From Candidatus Thalassarchaeum betae (GTDB taxonomy: Archaea > Thermoplasmatota > Poseidoniia > Poseidoniales > Thalassarchaeaceae), in contig PSPG01000008.1 of the NCBI GenBank assembly GCA_003193925.1, positions 62,001-126,000 on the forward strand: a stretch of DNA of 64,000 nt, read 5' to 3'. Within the stretch, counting starts at the first letter, position 1. The number at the start of each line of letters is the position of its first letter. The position numbers were made by a program, and so were the translations under genes. Below the pieces are notes generated by a model. The model saw only the letters and a program-made list of their open reading frames with translations. It was not told the origin of the DNA and made no database searches. This document shows, one piece after another, positions 1 through 6,249 of the stretch.

Positions 1-46
1 GCGCGTCAGGGCCGAGCCGGCGCGCAAGGGAGAGCCATCATTCCAC

Positions 47-1237
47 ATGACTGAGGAAATGCGCAGGCTCTCCACTCCGTGGTACGTGGCGCTCGCCCGC
101 GCCCGGCGGATCGATTCCTCGGTTCTGCCGGCCGGCGTAATCCTAGACGCTGCGGCCGGATCCGGCCTGCAGTTGGTCGCTTACTCGCGCGAGCTCAAAC
201 GGCCTGCTCTCGGGGTCGAGATGGACGGTAACATAGCGGTCCTGTGCGCGGCTAACATGCACATCAACTCGGACGAGGGCGACCTCCAGCGCTCGATGGA
301 TCGTGTCATCATAGGTGACGGGTCGGATGCTGAGGGTGCCATCACGGAGTACTGGAACAGCCTCCGCGAGGCTGGAACCCGGGCGCATCCACCGATTGCG
401 ATGCTCCACCTCGACCCCGCGCGCCCGCCCGATGCCCAAGCCCATGATGTGGACGAGATGCAGCCTGCCATCGGACCCGTGCTGAGCTCATGGGGCAAAC
501 ACTTGCAGAGCGGCCCGAGAGGACCGGCGGTGCTGCTCGATCTGTCACCGCGCCTCGGGGAGGAGCAGCAGGGCATAATCGATGCCATCGTCGAGGTCAC
601 TTTCCCCGGAGTTAGTCGTACTTGGGAATGGCTCAGCCAAGGAGGAGGGAGAGTCGACCGGCTCTCGCTGTGGGTCGGGTCCCTGTCCTCAAAGAAGAGT
701 CGTCGCTGCGTCAGGATGGGTACGAAGAACGTGCTCGCCACGATAGAGGGTGCTCCCGCGGGGTCCGAGGTAGTACAGATGAACACTCCCCCGCCCTTCG
801 GCGCTTGGATGACTATCGTCGATCCGGCCCTCGTTCACAGTGGTCTGCAGGAGGCCTGGCTGAAGCGCGCCCTGCGAGAGGGCGGCGGCCACTCATGGCT
901 ACGACTCGAGGGGCGACGCCCACTACTGATTCACACCGACCCCCTCAACGGCTCGGATGACGTCGGTGGATTCGTCGTTGCGAGCGGTGAGATAGTGCAG
1001 CACAGGCTCAGGCCGCCCGAGCTCCACACCATCGATCAGACCGCTGCCTCTGCGGCGAGAAACGGCATCGGCAAGGTCACTCTGCGCTGCAGCTTGGATC
1101 CTGACATCCATCCGACGCTGCAACGCAGGCTGGACAGGGAGCTGAAGGAAGTCGACGGCGCGAGGGGGTTCATGGTCGACATCGATCTCGAGCGCGGCTC
1201 CGGAAGCCACAAGCTGTACGTAGTCTGTAAGGGATAA
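47..1237 (+). CDS. THUMP-like class I SAM-dependent methyltransferase
   Basis: Predicted SAM-dependent methyltransferase of unknown substrate, probably RNA-directed. Near residues 30-60 it has a Rossmann motif I (LDAAAGSGLQ) followed by the acidic motif II strand (GVEMD). An aspartate-containing DPAR segment (LHLDPARPP) sits where catalytic DPPR/DPAR loops lie in this group. The C-terminal third contains a stretch like the THUMP-like domain (FGAWMTIVDPALVHSGLQ). The pattern of DPAR followed by a LDLSPRL strand matches the THUMP-like methyltransferase family, as recalled. It stands alone before the ribosomal operon. It begins at the first ATG after the window edge, so an upstream partner cannot be excluded. 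Confidence 0.7.
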   Translation: MTEEMRRLSTPWYVALARARRIDSSVLPAGVILDAAAGSGLQLVAYSRELKRPALGVEMDGNIAVLCAANMHINSDEGDLQRSMDRVIIGDGSDAEGAITEYWNSLREAGTRAHPPIAMLHLDPARPPDAQAHDVDEMQPAIGPVLSSWGKHLQSGPRGPAVLLDLSPRLGEEQQGIIDAIVEVTFPGVSRTWEWLSQGGGRVDRLSLWVGSLSSKKSRRCVRMGTKNVLATIEGAPAGSEVVQMNTPPPFGAWMTIVDPALVHSGLQEAWLKRALREGGGHSWLRLEGRRPLLIHTDPLNGSDDVGGFVVASGEIVQHRLRPPELHTIDQTAASAARNGIGKVTLRCSLDPDIHPTLQRRLDRELKEVDGARGFMVDIDLERGSGSHKLYVVCKG

Positions 1238-1253
1238 TCCCGGCGCTTCCGGG

Positions 1254-1268
1254 CGCCCCGTAGGGGCG
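1254..1268. other. GC hairpin between methyltransferase and rps13
   Basis: A perfect inverted repeat CGCCCC-GTA-GGGGCG lies 17 bases after the methyltransferase stop and just ahead of the TATA-like box of the ribosomal operon. It could be a transcript-end structure for the upstream gene; function is inference. Confidence 0.4.
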
Positions 1269-1277
1269 TCCAATCGG

Positions 1278-1286
1278 TTCAAATAG
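1278..1286 (+). promoter_or_regulatory. TATA-like box of the rps13-rps4-rps11-rpoD operon
   Basis: The AT-rich run TTCAAATAG is the only such stretch in the 115-base GC-rich gap before rps13. It lies about 70 bases before the ATG, so transcription from it would leave a leader of about 45 bases. The assignment is by position and composition only. Confidence 0.4.
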
Positions 1287-1352
1287 GGAAGGCAGGTCGC
1301 CGAGATGCCCAATGGGCCACCGGGTAACCGGTGAACACGGGGGAACCGTACA

Positions 1353-1814
1353 ATGCCGAAAGAAGCGGAACTTGGAGATGACTTCTCCTACATTCTCCGT
1401 ATGGCTAACAGTGACATCGACGGGCTGAGGCCAATCACCATCGGCCTAACATCCATCAAGGGCGTGGGAATGCGCACTTCCCAGCAGATCTGTCGCTTGG
1501 CTGGAATCGATGGGAAGACGCTGGGCGGTCATCTCTCCGACGATGAGCAGGACAACCTGCGAAGTGCGATCGACGACTACGCCACCACCGTGCCGTGGTG
1601 GCTCGTCAATCGGCAGCGTGACCTTGGAACCAACGAGGATGCTCACATCGTCGCGATGGAGGTCAAGATGACCCGCGACGACGACATATCCCGAATGGCC
1701 GGGATCAAGGCCTACAGGGGAATGAGGCACAGGAGCGGCCACAAGGTCCGCGGACAGCGCCTCAGATCGAATGGTCGCAAGGGATCATCACTCGGTGTCG
1801 AGAGGAAGAAGTGA
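1353..1814 (+). CDS. rps13: 30S ribosomal protein S13 (uS13)
   Basis: Small-subunit head protein that contacts the P-site tRNA and forms intersubunit bridges. Recognised from the N-terminal strand and helix-two-turn-helix segment (GLTSIKGVGMRTSQQIC) and the basic C-terminal tail (GMRHRSGHKVRGQRLRSNGR). At 153 residues it has the archaeal/eukaryotic length with the internal extension. It is the first gene of the archaeal order S13-S4-S11-RpoD and is followed after 11 bases by rps4. The chosen start leaves a short acidic N-terminal extension (MPKEAELGDD) before the conserved domain. Confidence 0.97.
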   Translation: MPKEAELGDDFSYILRMANSDIDGLRPITIGLTSIKGVGMRTSQQICRLAGIDGKTLGGHLSDDEQDNLRSAIDDYATTVPWWLVNRQRDLGTNEDAHIVAMEVKMTRDDDISRMAGIKAYRGMRHRSGHKVRGQRLRSNGRKGSSLGVERKK

Positions 1815-1825
1815 GGTGCTGAAGC

Positions 1826-2506
1826 ATGGGACACCCTAAGTTCGCCAGACCAAAGACCCGCGCTCCGACTCATCCTTGGAAACAGGCTCGCATCGACGAG
1901 GAGCACGCCCTGAAGGACAAGTACGGGCTGAAGAAGGTCGGTGGCATGAAGGAGATCTGGCGAGAGAAGTCAGCTCTCCGCCGACACAGGAACCAAGCGA
2001 TGAAGCTCATCGGGAGGGTCGACATCACCGAGGCGCACTTCACCCGCGAGAAGGATGACCTAGTGGCCTCGTTGTGCCGAAAGGGGCTGCTCGCTGGGGG
2101 TGCTGGAATCGACGAAGTCCTGCAGATAACAGTCGAGCACATGCTCTCTCGGAGGATGCAGTCCGTCGTCTTCTACAAGGGACTGGTCCCTTCGATGAGG
2201 GCTGCTAGGAACCTGATAGTGCACGGTCACATCTCCATCGGCAAGCAGAGGATGACTGTTCCCGGTTATCACATCTTGAGGCACGAGGAGGACCTGCTCC
2301 AGTACTCGTCCAACTCTCCATTCGCTGACCCAGAGCACCCATTCCGCAAGGACATGGAAGAATTGAGGCTCACCATGGTCGCCGACGTAGATGAAGAAGA
2401 AGTCGAGCCTCTCCGCGAAGCGACTGAGGAGTTCGTCGAGGAGATCAAGTCCAAGGAGGCCGAGTTACCTAGCGTCGAGGACACCATTCCGAAGGAGGAT
2501 GACTGA
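1826..2506 (+). CDS. rps4: 30S ribosomal protein S4 (uS4)
   Basis: Primary 16S rRNA-binding protein of the small-subunit body. The archaeal N-terminus is plain (MGHPKFARPKTRAPTHPWKQ), and an S4 RNA-binding domain follows in the middle (VFYKGLVPSMRAARNLIVHGHISI). The last 50 or so residues form an acidic tail (EEEVEPLREATEEFVEEI) longer than the typical archaeal S4 ending. Its stop overlaps the next start in a TGATG junction, which implies translational coupling to rps11. Confidence 0.97.
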   Translation: MGHPKFARPKTRAPTHPWKQARIDEEHALKDKYGLKKVGGMKEIWREKSALRRHRNQAMKLIGRVDITEAHFTREKDDLVASLCRKGLLAGGAGIDEVLQITVEHMLSRRMQSVVFYKGLVPSMRAARNLIVHGHISIGKQRMTVPGYHILRHEEDLLQYSSNSPFADPEHPFRKDMEELRLTMVADVDEEEVEPLREATEEFVEEIKSKEAELPSVEDTIPKEDD

Positions 2507-2886
2507 TGTCACGCAAGGCGATTCTGCACATATTCACCACTCACAACAACGTGCTGATCACCGCGACTGACCTGACCGGCGCCGAGACCATCTGCAAGGT
2601 CTCCGGCGGCATGGTGACCAAGGGCGGAAGCGATTCAGGCAGCGGGTTCGCATCCACTAGGGCGGCCGAGAGGATCGCCGAGATGCTCGCCGAGAAGGGT
2701 TTCGACCAAGTCATCGTGAAGTACCGCGGCGCTGGGGGCAACCGCTCCCACAGCGCGCCCGGGGCGACCGCCGCAATCCGGGCTCTCACCCGAGCCGGAG
2801 TGACAATAACCCGAATCGAGGACGTGACCCCAATTGCGACCGACGGGACGAAGGGCAAGGGAGGGCGCAGAGGGCGCCGAGTGTGA
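2506..2886 (+). CDS. rps11: 30S ribosomal protein S11 (uS11)
   Basis: Small-subunit platform protein near the E site and the anti-Shine-Dalgarno end of 16S rRNA. Diagnostic segments are HIFTTHNNVLITATDLTGAE near the start, KGGSDSGSGFASTRAAE in the middle and the basic ending KGGRRGRRV. The length of 126 residues is normal for archaea. It starts inside the TGATG overlap with rps4 and is followed nine bases later by rpoD, the conserved archaeal gene order. Confidence 0.97.
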   Translation: MSRKAILHIFTTHNNVLITATDLTGAETICKVSGGMVTKGGSDSGSGFASTRAAERIAEMLAEKGFDQVIVKYRGAGGNRSHSAPGATAAIRALTRAGVTITRIEDVTPIATDGTKGKGGRRGRRV

Positions 2887-2895
2887 GGTGAAATC

Positions 2896-3783
2896 ATGGT
2901 GAAGACGAAGATCATCGAAGAGAGCGACGAGAAAATCAGGATTCTGCTTACGGACACGGACCGAGCGTTCGTCAATTCGATTCGCCGCTCGCTGATCTCA
3001 GACACCCCGAAGATGGCGATAGACACCGTTCGATTCGAGATGGCTACCATCGAAATGGACGACGAAGTATGGGAGACGAACGGGCCTCTGCCCGACGAAA
3101 TGATCGCACAGAGGCTGGCCATGCTGCCCATACCGACCCGACATGACGAGTTCTACTTCCAGGACAGTTGCCCGAACTGCTCCGAACTAGTGGTCGAGGA
3201 CCGCGGCTGCCCGCTCTGCACGATGCTGTTCACATGCAAGACCTTCGGAACAGAAGAGGGCAGGATGGTCACCGCTGGAGACATGAACTTCCTCGGTGAA
3301 GACGACCTGAGCATTCCCGAGAAGTACCGCAGCATACCGATCACCAAGCTGTTCCGTGGCCAGATGATCGAGTTCTACGCGACTGCGGTCATGGGCCGCG
3401 GTCGAGACCATGCAAAGTGGTCTCCCGTCTGCGGAATCACATTCACCCCGAGATACGTCGGCGTCATCAACATCAAGACGAGGTCAAAGATGCTGTGGAA
3501 CCTCAACTTGAGCATCACCGCCAAGGACTTCGACAGCAACGGTCGTCTGGAGGACCTCGACAAGGTCGCTCAGCTGATTGAGGACCTACACCACGTCGGC
3601 GCTGGTACCGAGGAGTCGAGGGAGTTCAAGGACGCGGTCGTGGTGGAGGAGGTCCCGGGCGAGTTCATCCTGTCATTCGAGACGGATGGCTCGATAACCG
3701 CCAGAGTCGCCTTCGAGAAGGCCATCGAGGAGCTCTCAGGCCGCTTCGGAAAGATCGAGGAAGACCTCGCGGCGGTTCTCTGA
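2896..3783 (+). CDS. rpoD: DNA-directed RNA polymerase subunit D
   Basis: Archaeal equivalent of bacterial alpha and eukaryotic Rpb3; it pairs with subunit L to nucleate polymerase assembly. The N-terminal dimerisation half (FVNSIRRSLISDTPKMAID) is clear. An inserted cysteine domain near residues 90-115 carries CPNC, CPLC and one further cysteine, the place where archaeal D subunits hold a zinc or iron-sulfur site. Length is 295 residues. It closes the ribosomal operon. A GGTGA sequence stands just before the ATG. Confidence 0.96.
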   Translation: MVKTKIIEESDEKIRILLTDTDRAFVNSIRRSLISDTPKMAIDTVRFEMATIEMDDEVWETNGPLPDEMIAQRLAMLPIPTRHDEFYFQDSCPNCSELVVEDRGCPLCTMLFTCKTFGTEEGRMVTAGDMNFLGEDDLSIPEKYRSIPITKLFRGQMIEFYATAVMGRGRDHAKWSPVCGITFTPRYVGVINIKTRSKMLWNLNLSITAKDFDSNGRLEDLDKVAQLIEDLHHVGAGTEESREFKDAVVVEEVPGEFILSFETDGSITARVAFEKAIEELSGRFGKIEEDLAAVL

Positions 3784-3824
3784 GCCGGACGAGGATTCTT
3801 GGCTGGAACGCTGGATGAGGCACC

Positions 3825-4802
3825 ATGCCCACGTTTCTTGGTCGGGGAGAGTGCGGCGGCCACGTCACCCTTCTGTTCACGGTGAGCGACCAGTCTGACG
3901 ACCCCGTGGAGCAGGGCAGCCTGGGTGCAGGGCTCTGCGTCGAAGACGGGGTCGAGGCGATTGCACGAGGCGAGGAAGGGGGTCCCGGACTCTCCGTCAG
4001 GTTCGTTGACGCTGAAGCCGACCCTACGCTATACGAGGATGTCCTCGGGCTGCTGGTCGAGGAAGTACCCGAGGTCGGCGATGTCTCCTGGGAGATCAAC
4101 GTGAGACTGGCTCTGCCAACCTCTCAGGGGTTCGGAATGTCTGGCTCAGGCGCCATAGCCGCGGCCATGGCTTTCCAGAGAGCCATGGGACTGCCGCACG
4201 AAGAGAGTCTCAGGCGCTGTTACTCGGTCGCGCACAGGGTCGAGCGAGCGCGCTCGACCGGGCTCGGTGATGTCACGGCCCTCGCGGCCGGTGGGGTCGA
4301 ACGCAGGCTCGTTGCTGGCGCGCCGTACCACGGCGCCCTTCTGGAGAATGGCCCTGGGCGCGCCGAGGGCTGGACCTGCAATACTCCAGTCGTCCTCGCT
4401 TGGCGCCCGGACGCTGGCAAACACACATCTGGCTACATCGATAATGCTCAGTGGAAGAAATCCATCAGCGAGGCTGGTGCCAAGCAGATGGAGAGACTCT
4501 CCCTGGGGGAATGGGACCAGAGCCGCTGGTTGGGGCTGATGGATGCGGCGCATGCCTTCGCTGAGGACAGCGGGCTGCTGAAAGACGCCTCGCGCACCGA
4601 GTTGCTTTCCACCGCCAGCGAGGTCATCGAAGTCAGCGGGATGAGGGATGAAGCGAGCGCTCTGCTATGCATGCTGGGAGAGAGCGTGGCGGTAGTTCCG
4701 ACCGATCCCGAAGATGAGGATTCAGGGCTCAGTGCGTTGGTTCCAGAGTTGGAGCAAGCCGGTCTGGAGTCGATCATGACCAGAGTCGGCGAACTCTCAT
4801 GA
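3825..4802 (+). CDS. Pantoate kinase (GHMP family)
   Basis: Phosphorylates pantoate in the archaeal CoA pathway, upstream of 4-phosphopantoate-beta-alanine ligase, which is also in this window (54305-55090). The GHMP phosphate-binding loop is visible near residues 94-112 (LPTSQGFGMSGSGAIAAAM). The next conserved helix and substrate region (RSTGLGDVTALAAGG) matches archaeal pantoate kinase rather than homoserine or mevalonate kinase. The gene lies 41 bases after rpoD and could be cotranscribed. Its stop directly abuts the stop of the convergent nuclease gene. Confidence 0.85.
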   Translation: MPTFLGRGECGGHVTLLFTVSDQSDDPVEQGSLGAGLCVEDGVEAIARGEEGGPGLSVRFVDAEADPTLYEDVLGLLVEEVPEVGDVSWEINVRLALPTSQGFGMSGSGAIAAAMAFQRAMGLPHEESLRRCYSVAHRVERARSTGLGDVTALAAGGVERRLVAGAPYHGALLENGPGRAEGWTCNTPVVLAWRPDAGKHTSGYIDNAQWKKSISEAGAKQMERLSLGEWDQSRWLGLMDAAHAFAEDSGLLKDASRTELLSTASEVIEVSGMRDEASALLCMLGESVAVVPTDPEDEDSGLSALVPELEQAGLESIMTRVGELS

Positions 4803-5891
4803 GCCGTATCTGGCATTCTCGTGGAAGTCTTTCAGAGGCTTTAGGTCCAACGGACTCGCGTCGAGCTGAATAGCCCCCTTGAGCTTCAGCCCGCCACAGA
4901 ATCCATGACGGTAGACTATGGCGCCCTGACCGTACTCGGCGACGTACCTGTTGATCTGCTTCTGGGTCTTCTTCTTGGGGAACTTGAGATCGGCACCAAA
5001 GAAGTGCTTGGCATCGATCCACGCACAAGGGATGCCGTTGATTCTCACGTAGTCCAGAAGGAGCAGGTCGGGCGTGATGATGGCTCTGCCCTCGCTCACC
5101 TTCTGCTCTGCCAGAAGATCCTCCTGACGACGGAACCTCACTCCGACGGAGGAGAAGTAATCGCACAGGACGTCCTCGAAGACCTCGGCGGCGTTCTGGG
5201 TCTCTGTCTGGTTCACCGAGCTCACCCTGTCTACTGACTCTGCGAGCTCGAACTGTTCGCGGTCGCGCTTGTTCAGTCTCGAGGGATTCTTGTTGAGCGT
5301 CTCCTTGATCCTATTCTTCGTCCATCCCCTCCCAGTAAGGACGGCTCGGAAGGTGTTGACGGGTGGTGCGTCAAAGCGCTTGGAGAGGGCGATGACGCTC
5401 TCGCCTGCGTTGTAACGCCGGCTGAGCTCGTTCGCTCGGCGCATCAGGCTAGAATGCGAGTAGACGCTCTTCTCCTGATTCAAGGCACTGCGCAGCGACA
5501 GGGCCTGCTCGATGGTTATCGGCAGGTCGTCTAGTTTGGAGGCGATCTCCTGGACCCTCTCCTCGGGAAGGAAGCCGAACTCCCCTGGTATGCATGCGAT
5601 TTTACCGGCCTTGCGTTGTACTTCCTTGGAGACCGGGTTGATCCGCCACCGGAGATCAATCCTCCGAGGGGGCGGGTCGATCTCCTTCGGGATACCCATC
5701 GGTCGGGGCTTAGCGGAGAAGCGAGCGAGCGCACGCTCGACCTCTTCGGATACAGTCGCCGTACTCGGCTCCTCGGGAGGACGGACGCCGCTCCCGGAGC
5801 GCCGGCGGCGTCGGCGGCGCCGTCGCTGCCGATTGCCACTCTTCTCCTCACTCAACGAGCCACCCCAGCCGAAGGAACCCCATGAACCCAC
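4797..5891 (-). CDS. CDIN1/C15orf41-type TPD-motif PD-(D/E)XK nuclease homologue
   Basis: Resembles human CDIN1, a Holliday-junction-resolvase-like nuclease family defined by a TPD motif. In the 364-residue version TPDLLLLDYV is near residue 273, followed by a WIDAK strand near 291-295 that corresponds to WIESK in the human protein. After that comes YGQGAIVYRHGFCGGL, matching GPGLVIYWYGFIQEL. An upstream helical region resembles the helix-turn-helix part of CDIN1. I chose a GTG at 5891 because the track start (6044) would overlap the upstream gene by over 130 bases. The N-terminus has a run of about nine arginines, perhaps for nucleic-acid contact. It is third in a leuS-DCC-nuclease minus-strand run. 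The family alignment is from memory. Confidence 0.72.
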   Translation of the reverse strand: MGSWGSFGWGGSLSEEKSGNRQRRRRRRRRRSGSGVRPPEEPSTATVSEEVERALARFSAKPRPMGIPKEIDPPPRRIDLRWRINPVSKEVQRKAGKIACIPGEFGFLPEERVQEIASKLDDLPITIEQALSLRSALNQEKSVYSHSSLMRRANELSRRYNAGESVIALSKRFDAPPVNTFRAVLTGRGWTKNRIKETLNKNPSRLNKRDREQFELAESVDRVSSVNQTETQNAAEVFEDVLCDYFSSVGVRFRRQEDLLAEQKVSEGRAIITPDLLLLDYVRINGIPCAWIDAKHFFGADLKFPKKKTQKQINRYVAEYGQGAIVYRHGFCGGLKLKGAIQLDASPLDLKPLKDFHENARYGS

Positions 5892-5908
5892 CGAATATGC
5901 AGGTAGAG

Positions 5909-6241
5909 TCAGCGCCCGCTCGCGTAGACGTCGTAGCACAGGTCTCTGATCGGTCCCGGAATCAGCCACATCGCTGCAGCGAGGAGCCACGGGAATCCCA
6001 TTCTGAGCGCGATTCGGGATACTGCGGCGCTCTTTGCATACCACTCCCCATCCTCGGTGATGATGAACACAGAATCCACCCCCATCAGCTTGGCCGGTCT
6101 GGAGTCCATCAGTGAACGGCCTTCCTCAGTCTGCTGGCCAAGCGTTCTGAGCCTCGCGCTGCGATTGCGTCGCTCGACGAAGCGAGCCCAGCGGCTGCAC
6201 TTACCACAGGCGTCGTCGTAGAGCACGGTGGCCTGCGTCAT
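5909..6241 (-). CDS. DCC family thiol-disulfide oxidoreductase-like protein (DUF393)
   Basis: Small DCC-family protein named for the N-terminal YDDACGKCSRWARFV motif, a CxxC-type site at the start of a thioredoxin-like fold. At 110 residues it has the usual family length. The C-terminal half has the typical hydrophobic helix (WLLAAAMWLIPGPIRDLCYDVYA). The molecular role of the family is poorly defined. It starts eight bases after the leuS stop and ends 17 bases before the proposed nuclease start, so the three genes probably form one transcript. Confidence 0.78.
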   Translation of the reverse strand: MTQATVLYDDACGKCSRWARFVERRNRSARLRTLGQQTEEGRSLMDSRPAKLMGVDSVFIITEDGEWYAKSAAVSRIALRMGFPWLLAAAMWLIPGPIRDLCYDVYASGR

Positions 6242-6249
6242 CGGCTCAC

